Positions 1 through 12,111 are shown, counted from the first letter of the stretch. The stretch: 64,000 nucleotides of DNA from Molanna angustata (GCA_963576475.1 OY754981.1:15136716-15200715), one strand, 5' to 3'. Notes: generated from the letters alone by a model not told the origin. Translations and numbers: made by a program.

Positions 1-312
1 CTATTCTGATTTGTCTAAATTTATCCGCCTGAATTTTAATATGTGACAAATGTCAATAAGTTGACTGCATTTATACGGGACTCATTACGTCACACTGCGC
101 GTATGAAATCCTTTTATCCACGATCACCCGTTGGTTTCAGACGTTTTCGTACTCTGAAACGAATCAGAATAGGACATAATATCTTTTAAATATATGTAAT
201 ACACAAAACAGAGATAAACAATTTAGATTATCCATATACATAGAAAAATTACAAATTTAAGAGATGACACCAGTTGTAAACATATAAAGACCTATAATAT
301 TTTATGTTTTAG
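1..312. other. Upstream intron of the TMEM169-like gene
   Basis: AT-rich sequence with no credible coding potential. It ends in a pyrimidine-rich stretch and TTTTAG at 307-312, immediately before the open frame of the next gene, which reads as a 3' splice site. Any 5' exon lies to the left of the window. Confidence 0.5.
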
Positions 313-1509
313 GGGGTGTCTAGTTTAGCAGATGCCGTAGGTGTGCTAGAACACCATAAAATTAGTGAAAATGGTTTCTCCCGAAATAATGGTCTCAAAA
401 GTCACACAGTTATGGACCTTCCAATAATACCAGATGACGATGACGAGAGATGCGATCCCTCCCCAACTCACGTTGAAAGCAAACCAGTGCACGATCGACC
501 ACAAAGTCTACAGAAAAATGGCTATCAACAACTTAACATAAATCTTCACAGCAGCCGTGAGATTATAGATCTTTCTCCGATTTATGAAAATTCTTCCGAC
601 GCGTGTTCCAGCCATGATGACATTCCAAGTGCAGCAAATGAAGTTCCTGCTCATAAACATTATAAGGTGGTCGATGATGTAAACGAGAGTAATTCAGGTA
701 CACCAAATAGTTTATCACAAACACATTCAGAAACGAGTCTTGAGATGGGACTCATATCTGAGAATCATTCCAAAAACAGCTATAAAAAACCTAAGAAAAA
801 AGTAAACATAGTTTCTGAATCTAATGGGCAACATGAAGATTTTATTGAAACGGAAGTATCTGCAATGAAGTGTGATTCGGAAATAAGTTCACCCGATAAG
901 TCTGTGTTGAGTAATTCAACGGATGGTTGCTTAACAATGACAGGAACAATTAAAAGAGGGAAGAAGAAAGGGCAAAATATTGACGTCAAACTAAATATTT
1001 CGAGAGAAGAATTAGAGATTCTAGAAGCCGCCATTGTTGCCAAAGAGATTAGTAAAGTAAATCAGTGGTTTACGTGCACCCTGACAACAGGGCTTCATAT
1101 ATTCATTTGGTCATTCATGTGTTTGCCAATAATCACAATCATTTCAGGTATATATTCCTTCTATATTGGAACATTAACTTGGTATAATATATTTACTTAC
1201 ATAAGTGAAGGAAACAGTTTGTGGAAGAGGGTTTTTATATCACCATTTGTCATACTTTTTTATCCATTTTTGATATTACTATTTACTGTAGGTATTGGTA
1301 TATATGCTGGAGCGGTTCAGTTAACATGTTCTGGTTTGGGTTGGTGGAAGGAAGTTTGTGATTTAGAAAAAGGATTTTATGGTTGGTTCTGCGGAATTTT
1401 GCACTTATCAGATTGTAGTCCATACGAAGTTGTTATATTGACTGATTTGAAAGTTGTGGAAAATACAGATATGAGAGGTCACTCTTCGACTGAAGACATT
1501 TCTATTTAG
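313..1509 (+). CDS. TMEM169: TMEM169-like transmembrane protein, terminal coding exon
   Basis: The open frame starts at a splice acceptor (AG at 311-312), has no ATG until 412 and ends with TAG at 1507-1509. I therefore read it as the 3' coding exon of a gene whose start lies upstream; ATG 412 is an alternative start. The first ~200 residues are polar, acidic and low-complexity, likely a disordered cytosolic region. The C-terminal half carries the family signature TGTIKRGKKKGQ, followed by two membrane segments: one just after VNQWFTCTLTTGLHIF, one around the ILFYPFLILLFTVGIGIYAG stretch. The family end block follows: WWKEVCDLEKGFYGWFCG, then LSDCSPYEVV. These blocks match what I know of vertebrate TMEM169. 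The family's function is poorly defined, so none is assigned. The gene converges on Pam16 about 4.6 kb downstream. Confidence 0.85.
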   Translation, partial: GVSSLADAVGVLEHHKISENGFSRNNGLKSHTVMDLPIIPDDDDERCDPSPTHVESKPVHDRPQSLQKNGYQQLNINLHSSREIIDLSPIYENSSDACSSHDDIPSAANEVPAHKHYKVVDDVNESNSGTPNSLSQTHSETSLEMGLISENHSKNSYKKPKKKVNIVSESNGQHEDFIETEVSAMKCDSEISSPDKSVLSNSTDGCLTMTGTIKRGKKKGQNIDVKLNISREELEILEAAIVAKEISKVNQWFTCTLTTGLHIFIWSFMCLPIITIISGIYSFYIGTLTWYNIFTYISEGNSLWKRVFISPFVILFYPFLILLFTVGIGIYAGAVQLTCSGLGWWKEVCDLEKGFYGWFCGILHLSDCSPYEVVILTDLKVVENTDMRGHSSTEDISI

Positions 1510-2599
1510 TAAGTCATTTTATCTGTTCACCTAATTATTTATGTTGTATTTAAGTGATATAAGAATGGGTCCCGAACTTGTACAGGTCAGTGCTGTGCGT
1601 TAATTGGGAAATCAATATATATTATCATTCGAAGAATGTATGTATTCATATATTGTTACCAATTTATTTTATGCACAAAAATAACTTCCTTTGTTGTACA
1701 TTCCTTAATATTTAATTGCTTATTACTATGTCAACATTTGAAGGTACACTAAATCAAAATTCATACATACCTAATACAATATTAATTTGTACTTTTGTTC
1801 TAGTCAATATATTAGTTATATTATATGCTATGATATATTATTATTTAATGTATATTAAGTTATTCTAGTTGCATGTATGAGATCCAACTGTCAAAAAATA
1901 TTTTATATTTGGATTTCACTATTTACATTATCATTAATTCAAAATGCTTTAGCAGCATTGCAGCTACAAATGTTATGAAACATCAATTTTATGGTATGAA
2001 TGAATGAAAAATAAATAGGTAAAGAATAAGTACCAAATTATAAAACCTCAAATCCAAATTATAAAATATTTTATTATATTGTTTTCCTATACTGTTACAA
2101 AACATGTAAATATGTCAGGATAGGATAGTGTGGAGTTCATACCTTTTTACTACCCCGAATAGGTAAACGGCTTGATGGCATATATGAAGATTAAATATCA
2201 AACTACAAGAGTCCTCGTATTTTGTACTTTGCCATACAATTGGTTTCAAAAATGATGTTGTCTAAAGTAAATTTTTACGAATAATATTAAAAAAATGAGA
2301 AGTACCTACTGCTATTATCTAGGTAGGGTCTTTTGGCGTTTTCTGATATTATTTAAATTTTTGTAAACATAAGGTTTTCTAGGCCTACAATATTTTATTG
2401 GTGCTTTAGGTTGTGTATTGATTAGATCAAAAGCTATATGGGGGTGACGGGCACAACCACTAAATATTCTACTCCAAATTCTGAGTTCATTATAGCTGCG
2501 TAGCCTCTAGTTGGTGATTTTTGACTTCAAGGAAAAACTATGCACTCCACTATGTCACACTAAATTCCTTCACACACACTAATTAGGTGTTATATGTCA
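1510..2599. other. 3' flank of the TMEM169-like gene
   Basis: AT-rich, stop-dense in all frames. It probably holds the 3' UTR; an AATAAA lies near 2011. No repeat family was recognised here. Confidence 0.4.
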
Positions 2600-2745
2600 A
2601 TATTTTTTTTTAAAAGAATAAATATGTCCTTGAAACAAGTACCTACATATACATGCTCATAACTAAGCATAAATGCTTGTGCTATCAGTGAATACATTAC
2701 CACTAGATTATTAATCTAGCACGCTAACTGTCTGCTACCACACAT
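2600..2745 (-). repeat. tRNA-derived SINE, family B, degraded copy
   Basis: Reads ATATGTCCTTGAAACAAGTA, then AAGCATAAATGCTTGT, then a worn tRNA-like head with CTAGCACGCTAACTG. The same module order occurs at 13206-13345 (+) and 19975-20140 (-), where the head is better preserved. It shows the usual design of a pol-III SINE: tRNA-like head with A and B boxes, then a family-specific body. Confidence 0.6.
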
Positions 2746-2853
2746 TCAATATGTTAAGAGAAATAAATTCTCTTGAACAAATCAGCAGTTGGAAAAGAAG
2801 ATATTCTATTATTTGTATTAATATTTTAACATTTTCAAAATAATTTGTCTTAT

Positions 2854-3403
2854 GGGCTGCGTTCACAATGAATTTCGAGTGCACTTAGTGACGTTCTAAG
2901 CCATTCAGAATGATCGGAAACAGACGCTCCAAAGACACTATCGTGTTCAGATTGAACGCCGAATGTATGCTCCAAACACTTTGTTCAATCGTCTGGTGAA
3001 AAACGCTCCGACAGAGTATATGTTGACTTCTATTTTATCTGTGGCAAGATGACTTCTATTTGTTTCTGTTGTGTCTATTATGTCAGTTGGTATTATATCC
3101 GATGACAATATGCATTCACAAAGAGGATAATTTAAAAAAGATATCATTCAAAAGTTTCCAATAAGAGGTCAGAGAGCATTATTTACTCCACAGTTCAATT
3201 GTTGTCTTTTGATGAAAATATAACCTAAAAAGGCACACGTATGATAAATGATATTTGACATTTAAAATGCCCGATGCTGCGTTCAGAATGAAACGCCACT
3301 CGAAAGCGTTCAATTAAGTGAGATTGGTGCGGAAAACGCCATAATCTGTAACTTCAGGTACATCTGACACTCGACTCCGAGTGTTCTATCTGAACACAGC
3401 CTA
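2854..3403. mobile_element. Non-autonomous DNA transposon, GGGCTGYGTTCA family, copy 1
   Basis: A ~550-bp unit starting GGGCTGCGTTCACAATG and ending TCTGAACACAGCCTA, giving short terminal inverted repeats. Nearly the whole length is repeated at 27436-28185, including TGTTGACTTCTATTTTATCT and GTCAGAGAGCATTATTTACT. It contains no open frame of note. Family not assigned; the GGGCTGTGTTC-type end fits a PIF/Harbinger-like MITE, but I could not fix a target duplication. Confidence 0.7.
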
Positions 3404-6136
3404 GAGAGGCATCTTGCATTGAGATTACTAATTCTTTAAAGAAATTGGATAGTCAATGAAAGTGGCTTACTATGATCTCTGTTTTAATGTAAATGAACTT
3501 TTTAATTTGGTATAGTTTCTGATATATTCAATTATGTAACTATCTATATGTTTCAGAAGCATATTTTAAACAATCGTCTATTAGAAAATTGATGGTACTG
3601 TGTCTTCCAGTTATTGAATATTTGGAAGAGGTGTTTGACCACAATATAATGTTTCATAGGTTCGTTATCAGCTCTTGTTTGAAATCCTGCATTAATTTAT
3701 TTGATATAATATCTATGTAGATATGTATTAGAATATTGATATTTAATCATTGTATATAATATCATTAATGCCAGAAATCATCGTTCATTGGAAGGGTACC
3801 CTAATTTTTTATAAAATAATTCCCCACTATATCCCCTTGGTGTAGTGAGAAGTAAAATATACTTACAGTTTAGTGAATAAATATTATGGCATGTTATTAT
3901 TATTACCAATGACTTTTGTATGTCTAAATTTAAGTCGATCATTAAGTAGGTACATATCTGTTCGTATGTAGATTGCCAACTATACTATATGTATTCATCA
4001 AAATACATGGATATCATTTTATTTACAATTTGAAAGTAGTTTATTGTAATTTTTAAAAAAAATATTCAAGAGATTTTTGATCAATAAATTAAATAGTGTT
4101 GGCCAGGAGATAATGTGTTAGCAATTTGTCTGTCTGATGCTTTATTTTACTATTATTTGTTTAAAATGAACTAAATAATTCATTAATAAACAATTTTCTT
4201 TGCTAATATCATATCATTCATTTGATATCACTGAATGTGATTTATAATTGTGATTATTAAATATATTGTAAATTAAGTTATCATGAAATGTTGATTAAAA
4301 AAAGCTTGATGTAAATGACAAGCTTAACATATTAATATTATATAGTCTTGATTGAGGCACAAAAGTTTGTGATGGGATAAGCCAATAATATTTATTTTTG
4401 ATTAATTTTATTCAATTTTTAAATGTGGCAAAGTTATTATCATTTAAATATTTTTACTGCCTCTGTGGGAATAATTATAATTTATTTAAAAATATGTCTG
4501 TACTAAGTAATTGTAATATTTATTATCAAGATATATAGATTTCTTGTACAATTCCTGCTTATATACATTGGAAACACTATTTAGCTACTTGTGCAGTTTT
4601 AAAAAGGAAATTTTTTTTATTGTTGCAGATTATTAGGTTATTTATTGTTGTATTTACTAAACGTCATTGAAACTTTTATTCATTCTAGTCAGATATTACT
4701 GGATGCTTTAATTTCTCCTTATGTGCAAGGTATATAATTTATTGTTGATACAGTATCAGTCATATTAAAGTAACACGATTAGAATTTATCTATCCATATT
4801 TCACATTGAAATATTATCTTTCATTTTAATTATTTTATGTTTAAACTAAATGTTTTATAATTCATAGTATTTGAATACCATAGGCTTAATTTTAAATTAT
4901 TAACTAAAATGTATCGTTTAAAACAATTTATTAAAATGCAGGTATACAGACAAATAATCTGAATTTATTGATACAATTTTCTATGATATATAGTAATGAA
5001 TAATAGGAATCATTAGATTATACAAATAAGGAACATAATTATATTATGTCTTCTGCTTTTCCTTGTAGTAAAGTTGCATTTATATTTATTTGTAGATATT
5101 CTTTATATATACCTAGCTTTAACAATTTTATTCATGTAATTTATTGCAATTTTTGATCCTAGTTTACAATAAAACACTTGTTATCTATACAAACAGAGAA
5201 ATTAATAATTATAAAAATACCTACCTTAATCGGTAATTTCATATGATTGTTAAAAAACATATTGTGTTGTGTATTTTTTTAAATTTATTATTTATATATA
5301 TATTTATACTCCAAAAATCAAATTAGCTATTTATGTTTGTTATATTATTATTATTGTTACTTATCAATTGATAGCAAATATTTTGTTATTTATTTTTATA
5401 ATTTTAAAAATATTTTGAAAGTATCTCAAATATTTGTAAAAATAAGGTAATGCCTCTTTTGGTATATTAAAGGATAGTTATCAGTGAATAACATCATCTT
5501 TAGGGTTAAATGAAAACATTTTACGTGATTTTTGTAAATCACAGGGTGATTTTGTTTCAAAATTACATTTGAACCATTGGGCCTTCTTTTATAAAAGTTG
5601 TACGAAAAGAAGGCTGCTTTTATATAAAATTTTACATTTTATATACTTAGTTGTGGTACCATATTAATTACCTACCATGAGACTGATATTTACCTAGTTT
5701 AATCAATTTTTATGTGTTTACCTTTGTGGTCCATTAATAATAAAACAATATAAAAAGTATACATTGTATTATTTTCATTCAATATACATTTCAATTTTTA
5801 GTTTTAGCACCTTTGTAAATATAACATGGTATTTCAAGAAAACAATATAATAAGAATAAACAACATAAGTTTCCAAAAACATTTTTAAGTACGGATAATA
5901 CTAAAGTAGGAATAATAGAGTTTGTTCAGAATAAGTATATAAGAAATTGTTGATGCCTAGAAAAAAAAATCTGATTGAGAAAATAAATGAAATTCACACA
6001 AAAAGAACAAAGCAATACTTTAATATTCCTAAAAACAAATTAACAATACTTACATACTATTTATAACAATGTTCTAATACAAGCTAAGCGAAAAAAGTAC
6101 GATATAAATTAGAATATACTTCAATTCAAGCACATA
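3404..6136. other. AT-rich intergenic DNA between convergent genes
   Basis: No coding or RNA gene seen. Several AATAAA signals (for example near 5170 and 5740) could serve the TMEM169-like transcript. A short piece at 3818-3860 resembles, inverted, the start of the transposon at 29012 (CCCCACTATATCCCCTTGG). A small hairpin lies near 5581-5612. Confidence 0.5.
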
Positions 6137-6517
6137 CTATGATGGGTCCTTTGGATGTTCTTTTTCCTTCGATTGTAAATCTAGAAGCTCTTGATCCAAT
6201 CGTTCTTTTGCTCTGACAACCTTTGATTGCAAATAAAACGACCCTCCTTTTGATTTATCGTTAGCACCAAACAGTAATTCGTAGTTCTTTTTAATTTGCT
6301 CCGGGTCAATTTTCGAAATGTTGAGGATTTGTTGAGCTTCTTCCAACGTGAGACCAGTTGCAGCATTAGCGGCTGCTCTTTTGGCGCCTTCTTGTCCACC
6401 TCCAGCTCTTCTTGCAGCTTCCTGAGATGCAGCAATTTCTTGCCTCAGAGCCCTAGCGAAGGCCCTTCCGAGAACTTGTGTTCCGAGTACAATTATCTGA
6501 GCTATATATTTTGCCAT
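6137..6517 (-). CDS. Pam16: Pam16/Magmas, TIM23 import motor J-like subunit
   Basis: Complete single-exon gene of 126 residues, ATG at 6517, stop at 6137-6139. The protein opens [20 protein letters not shown], the conserved N-terminal amphipathic/membrane-associated start of Tim16. An Ala/Gly/Arg-rich linker follows (about 30-50), then the J-like domain (about 52-105) with [20 protein letters not shown]. The HPD triad of true J-proteins is replaced by DPE, as the family requires. In the known pathway Pam16 pairs with Pam18 on the matrix side of the inner mitochondrial membrane and restrains its stimulation of mtHsp70 during protein import. The Drosophila gene is called black pearl (blp). Length matches the usual 115-130 residues. 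It is divergently arranged with the scully-like gene. Confidence 0.95.
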   Translation of the reverse strand: MAKYIAQIIVLGTQVLGRAFARALRQEIAASQEAARRAGGGQEGAKRAAANAATGLTLEEAQQILNISKIDPEQIKKNYELLFGANDKSKGGSFYLQSKVVRAKERLDQELLDLQSKEKEHPKDPS

Positions 6518-6840
6518 TACGGATTCGAGATAAAATACTTCAATAAATTACATCACATTTAAACAATTTCTAGCATAAAGAACAAATATCTTTGCATCAC
6601 TTCAGATTTTATAACCTTAAAACTTCATGACGGGCAATATAGTATTGCCAGAAGATTTCGTTGATTTATTTCGTGAGATTTTTTGTAGATGGCAACACGT
6701 ACTCCCAAAAGTCAAAAAAGCGCGGAGTTTGTTGGTTATGTATATTTCTGTTGTAAAGTTATAGTCGATTTTAGTCGTGTCGTTTAATAATACTCAAGTA
6801 TTTTCATATAATTACATTTATATATTTGTGTTCCGACATT
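6518..6840. promoter_or_regulatory. Divergent promoter region, Pam16 / scully-like gene
   Basis: Only ~323 bp separate the two oppositely oriented start codons, so both promoters and 5' UTRs must lie here. No clear TATA box was identified. Head-to-head spacing and the shared mitochondrial role suggest co-expression, which is an inference. Confidence 0.55.
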
Positions 6841-9800
6841 ATGGCCAAGGTAATGTATTTATCTATATGAGATCATTTTTATGCAATATTTATGTTATTA
6901 CTTGTAAATGTTTAGTATTTTTATTTCAGTGTCTTGTTGGGTTGGTTACCGGTGGAGCTTCAGGATTAGGAAAAGCGACAGTAGAAAGACTTATCAAACA
7001 AGGTGGCAAAGTCGTAATTTGTGACCTCCCCTCATCTAAGGGTAAAGAATTAGAAGCTGAATATGGTGAAAATGTTGTGTTTGCTCCAGGAAACGTTAGT
7101 ATATATATCAAATTGTTTAGAAATAATTATACATCGGTGATCAACATCACCTTTAATATGATGTATAGTTGTCGCCAAATAACTTGAGCTTTTAGCCTAG
7201 AAGGGGGGCGATTTGCATGTAAACCAACAAGCAAAAAGACACATATTTGCGCTCTGCGCGACCGGAAGCTCGTTCAAGATGTTTGGCGAAAATTATACCT
7301 TTTATTACTTTTTTGTATTTTTTGCTCTATATTTGTTCAAAAATTAAATTACTTGTTTACAAAAGTGTAATTTAGTTTACATTTTTGAAAATACATCATT
7401 TATAAGAATCACATTGGCAATGCAATTAAAATTTTGCTCTAATGGGAAGTATTATTATTTATGAATAGTTGATTACTTTGTAATATACATTACACTTGTT
7501 ACAAAGGTTTATCTAATACATATTAAAAATATTTATATAAAAGGTTTATCTAATACATATTAAAAATATGTATTAGATAAACCTAATGATCAGGTCTCGG
7601 GTGTTATTGATGTAAGATTTAATTTAATTTCAGATTTGTTCGGAAAATGATATGATATCAGTTCTACAAATAACTAAAGACAAGTTTGGTCGTCTGGATG
7701 CTGTGGTGAATTGTGCGGGTGTTGCTTTGGCATTCCAAACATATAACTTTAATAAAAAGACACCACACAGATTAGAAGATTTCGAAAAAGTCTTAATGGT
7801 AACTTAATTTTATTTTAATGCATGCAAATTATTTATCTTTCGCAAGTAAAATGTTGACTACCTATATTTATTTCAAGTTATAAAAGTAGGTACCTACTCA
7901 GTAAATATCTTGACAAATTTCAGCGATACTAACCAAGAAATGAACAAATGCGCAGCTGTTATGATCTTTCAAATAATTTGCCGATGACTACACTATAGTA
8001 TATGTAGTACTAATATTGATCTCATTTTTTATCCATTGAAACCATTTCTGGCAACCTTTCATAATTTTACTATTTATAAATTATTAATTGTATAATTTTA
8101 TATTTTAAATCAAAGGTTAAAATTGTTTCTTATCAAATGATGGTTTTTCATTCTAGGTAAACACTGTAGGTACATTCAATGTGGTTCGCTTAGCTGTAGG
8201 TTTGATGGGAGATAATGAACCGGATGTTAATGGTCAACGTGGAGTCATAGTGAACACATCTTGTGTGTCAGCTTATGATGGGCAGATGGGACAAGCTGCG
8301 TACGCTGCATCCAAAGCTGCTGTGGCTGGAATGACTCTTCCATTGGCAAGAGATCTTGCATCTCAGGGCATACGTTCAGTCACAATAGCTCCAGGTTAAA
8401 AAGCTTGTTAAATATTTTTTTTGTAAATTAATTACTTATGCACATTCATTTTTTTGTGTTAAATAAGTAGTATTGTGTGGAAAATGTATAAAACTCTTGT
8501 AGGAATGAACAGAACGAAGATGTCCATGTATGAAGATTTACAGATGAGGTGTCTTACATAGGTATTCTATTCTTCGGAAGAAGTTAATAGTCACTGACTA
8601 TACAAGGCAAGACAAAAAGTTAGTTTTTCATTTGTAAATGCAAATTGTAGATAATTCATCACTTATTCATTATTAAATAACAAACAGTGTTGTAATTTCC
8701 AGAAAATAGGTATATATTTGAAAAATGGTATGATCATAAGGGAATGATGCATATGGCTGGCAATACAGTGTGGGTAACAGGAGGGATACAGATAGACATC
8801 TTTATTATATTAAATAATGTAGTGGCAATTAAATTGGATTCTTTTAAAGCTTAGATCTTGCTTGGATACTCCTATTATCCATATTTATCATAGTAGCTGA
8901 TCAGATTTTTTACAATAGTTATTTCAAGACAGTAGAAAATTGGTTTTAAGTTAAAAGATGAAATATAAAATTTTCTATGAACGATTATACCCCGAACAAA
9001 AGAAAAACAATTAAAAAATGGAGTAAAATACTATTTTATTAATAGCAAACACAATCTCAAAAAATATAGCAAACCTCATTCTACCCGCATTTTATACTAA
9101 CAATGAATTAAAATATTACATAGTAATTAATAAAGATAAGGAGAGTTCTATTAGAAAATCAGGAATTTATAAATTAAAGTGTTATGATTGCTCATCATTT
9201 TATATAGGAATAAATAATAGAAATATAGAAACGAGAGTTAAAGAGAATTTGAAATTTATAAATAGCAATAATTATTCAGAATTTTTTCTACGAACAAATT
9301 TTTTCTTTATGGCAACATATAACTTGCGCAAACTCTCCTTCTCCCTATTCTTGACTATGCAGACATTTGCTACTTAGATCTCAATCAAGAACATCTTAAC
9401 AAACTAGATCGTCTACAAAATGTCTGCATACGTTTCATATTTAACCTCCGTAAGTACGATCATATATCGCATCTTCGCAAACAACTTAAATGGCTTCCCT
9501 TTCATCTGCGTCGAGATCAGCACACCCTCTGCCTCCTGTTTAATGTATTAAAAAATCCGAATGCCCCCGCATATCTGAAAGAAAGATTTCAACCGTTGGC
9601 CTCTCATGGACTCCCACTTCGGTCTAGAGAAAAAAGAACCCTTGCCATCCCACCTCACGTTACAGAATACTATTCATCTTCCTTCACTATTCATGCTGCC
9701 CGGCTGTGGAACAATTTAGCATTTGATATTAGAACTGCCACATCACTTCCAATTTTCAAATCTCGTCTTAAATGCTCGCTCTTCCTCTCAATTCCATAAC

Positions 9801-10958
9801 GAACACATATCCCAATTTCACTTTCCATCCCTTTTGATCGCCCCTCATCCTCTCCCTTCCCTTTCTGATTTTCCTCTCCTTTCTAAATTTGTGTAATTTC
9901 TCACTTTTGATTTGCTGTATTATACTGGTTGTGTTATTGTGTTATTATGTATATGCCGAAACTATGTTTTGTACTTTTGATCTCAGATGGTTGACTGGAA
10001 GAAATTGCCTCCAGGCAATAAGTCCGCCATTTGTACTATGTAATTTTATGTATGTACAAAAAAGTGTTATATAAATAAATAAATTTAATTAAAACAAATA
10101 AAACACAACTTTGTGTACACTACTTGAGTTTTTATCTGTATACTTTGTATCCTCCTGTGGAAGGGAACTTGGTTTCCGTAACATGTAGAGTTAATTTATT
10201 CTTGTGCAACAGAATAAAAATTTAAGTGGTGTACACAAAGTTGTGTTTTATTTATTTTAATTATTCAGAATTTTTTCAACCATTTGATCGAACGCAACCA
10301 CACATTTGATAATAATTTTGGTGTAAAAATACTACATAGTAATTTAAACAATAGACAGTAAGACAGTTTTGAAATCTTAGAAAACAGAAAAAATGTAAAC
10401 ATGTAAAATATATAATAAATAGTCAATTACAATTTTCCAATAATCTTATATTGAATATTTTTCCAAAACAAAAAGATAATCCATCCCTGACTTAACTAAA
10501 CCCTGTATTACACCCCCCAACCTTTTAAATTACTTTAACCCTCCCTACACTCCCCATTATGTTAATCTTAAGTCTGTTAATTGTTCATTCAATTTAGTAT
10601 ACTTTGTATCCTCCCGAAGAAGGGAAGTTTGCTCCCGTAACATGTCGAGAGATTTTATTCTATTGAATAAAATGAGTGGTGTACACAAAGTTGTTTTTTA
10701 TTTATTTAATTAAAAAAAAAATGTACATATTTAGCCTTGATGAAATGTTATTTTTTTATCTTTACAGGTCTGTTTGATACTCCTATACTGTCCTACCTCC
10801 CAGAGAAAGTAAAAATATTCTTAGCCAAGTCTGTCACCTTTCCACAGCGACTCGGTAACCCTTCGGAGTTTGCTCACCTTGTGACTAGTATTATTGAAAA
10901 TCCTGTTCTAAATGGTGAAGTCATAAGACTAGATGGTGGTTTGAGATTAAACTTATAA
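6841..10958 (+). CDS. scu: 3-hydroxyacyl-CoA dehydrogenase type 2 (17beta-HSD10)
   Basis: Five coding exons, every junction GT-AG and in phase: 6841-6849 (a 9-nt start exon, ATGGCCAAG), 6930-7094, 7634-7798, 8157-8394 and 10768-10958 (TAA). The joined product is 255 residues, the same length as Drosophila scully as I recall it. It is a classical short-chain dehydrogenase. The NAD-binding loop is TGGASGLG near the N terminus, the adenine-contact motif NCAG is in exon 3, and the catalytic Ser (NTSCVSA context) and YAASK pair are in exon 4. The typical family end [17 protein letters not shown] is in exon 5. The enzyme oxidises 3-hydroxyacyl-CoAs in mitochondria (isoleucine and branched fatty-acid breakdown), and in vertebrates is also a subunit of mitochondrial RNase P. 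The tiny first exon is the least certain part. Intron 4 carries nested retroelements. Confidence 0.93.
7168..7300 (+). mobile_element. MITE family C (GTCGCCAAATAACTTGAGC ends)
   Basis: A ~130-bp element in intron 2 of the scully-like gene with imperfect terminal inverted repeats: TCGCCAAATAACTTGAGC at the left, GCTCGTTCAAGATGTTTGGCGA at the right. The core has GGGGGGCGATTTGCATG and ACACATATTTGCGCTCTGCG. Related copies lie at 28518-28645, 54862-54995 (inverted), 57063-57185 and 59545-59645. Confidence 0.7.
7542..7584. repeat. Perfect 20-bp palindrome in intron 2
   Basis: AGGTTTATCTAATACATATT at 7542-7561 is followed after 3 nt by its exact reverse complement at 7565-7584. A further direct copy of the left arm begins at 7505. 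This is probably a short hairpin generated by local duplication. Confidence 0.75.
9289..10090 (+). mobile_element. LINE (non-LTR) 3' fragment, 5'-truncated
   Basis: Bases ~9327-9799 read as the C-terminal part of a LINE polyprotein downstream of the polymerase: [38 protein letters not shown], then [13 protein letters not shown] and stop. These are typical of Jockey/CR1-type elements. A 3' UTR ends in TAAATAAATAAA. The left edge (9289) abuts one copy of a 19-bp target duplication, AATTATTCAGAATTTTTTC (9270-9288); the other copy is at 10259-10277, beyond an attached Penelope-like tail. Confidence 0.75.
10095..10258 (+). mobile_element. Penelope-like terminal module attached to the LINE
   Basis: Begins ATAAAACACAACTTTGTGTA and ends with the inverted copy TACACAAAGTTGTGTTTTAT. 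Between them is TATACTTTGTATCCTCC, a short GGGA/TTTCC stem and GTAACATGTAGAG. The same module, without the left inverted copy, closes the host element at 10595-10712. It lies inside the same pair of 19-bp target duplications as the LINE. Confidence 0.6.
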
Positions 10959-12110
10959 AAGAGTGCAATTATTTTAGTGAAATTAGAATGTTGATAAAAC
11001 TCTTTTATATTGTTGATTTTTGTGTTTTGTTAACAGTTAATGAACAATTAGGTATTATGCGCAACTAAAGTTTATATTAGTTTAATGTTTTCAAATAGTT
11101 AAGTTTTAGTAATAAGTTTTTTTGTATTCTTTTATTTTATTTTTAATGCTCCATTTCATTTTGAATTATCGGTAATAAAATTATCGTTATTTTGAATCAG
11201 ATTAAAAATATTTGTTGTTGTGAAAAATAATATCTTCTCAATTTTATGTCCTCGTTTAAAATTATTGATGTTATAAGTTTTAGATTTTTTTTGTTATCAT
11301 TAAATTCAGATTATTATATTTAGTTGTTTGTACAGAATGATTATGTACAAAATCATATTATCATTAAATTATATGACTTTTGATCTTTATGTAGTGTGGT
11401 AGTATCATTACTAAGACTGCTGTAGAGAGCTCCAAGTGAAAGAATGCAGTGACTATCTGCACACATACCAATTTTAGTACAGGGATTTCTGATTTCAATA
11501 AACCAATAAAATTAATTGACAGTGGACGTTGTGTTGCATGTTGTGTGTCACTTTTGACTAACCTTTGCAACGCATTCTCTTACTTGTTGAGCATTATAAG
11601 TGAAAAAATATGTTATTTTTAATTGTTTACATTCTATTTGCTGAATAAATTTCATGTATAGTTTCAAGTTTTGTTTTGAAGTAATAAAACGAAATGTTTT
11701 AACATGTTTTTATAAATTTGTGTCTTATCCGTACGTACCCTATTTGTTGGATACTATATTTCTCCTGTGGTGAAATAAACCATAACATGTCTACTTAAAC
11801 AACGAAATAAGGTACGGAATGGTGATGAAGTTAAAAATAATACAAAAGTTCTCAATTACATGGGCAGGTGAAGCTTGATATTGTTCAATCTCTTATTTAT
11901 TATAAATTCAGTCTAAATTTGATTCTTTGTAATAATATAAAATATTTAACTTCATATTTTTTATGTTTGTTTATTTATTGATTGATTTATTTATTTACTT
12001 ATTTATCAAATTATAAAAATAATTAAATCAAAATAAGTCACTGGTCCATATGCTGGTAACTCATTTTGTGCATATATATTTTGGATAAAAATAAAATAAA
12101 AAAAATACAG
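10959..12110. other. 3' flank of scully-like gene and intergenic DNA
   Basis: Holds the likely 3' UTR, with AATAAA-type signals near 11172, 11643 and 11684. Beyond ~11700 it is AT-rich with no gene seen. Confidence 0.45.
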
Positions 12111-12111
12111 T

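Larger units (their letters stand above)
8985..10712 (+). mobile_element. Penelope-like retroelement remnant in scully intron 4 (interrupted)
   Basis: Bases 9150-9288 encode a GIY-YIG-type stretch: [17 protein letters not shown], then R-N-x-x-x-R-x-x-E. This is the C-terminal endonuclease signature of Penelope-like elements. The frame is interrupted at 9288 by an insertion and resumes, shifted by one base, at 10278 ([10 protein letters not shown]). The 3' end near 10595-10712 carries TATACTTTGTATCCTCC, a GGGA/TCCC stem and GTAACATGT. It is a pseudo-element: stop codons follow at ~10390 and the reverse transcriptase is absent. Confidence 0.7.

Noticed and set aside
316..318. GTG as the start codon of the TMEM169-like frame
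   Set aside because: GTG starts are not expected in an insect nuclear gene, and the frame opens directly after a splice acceptor.
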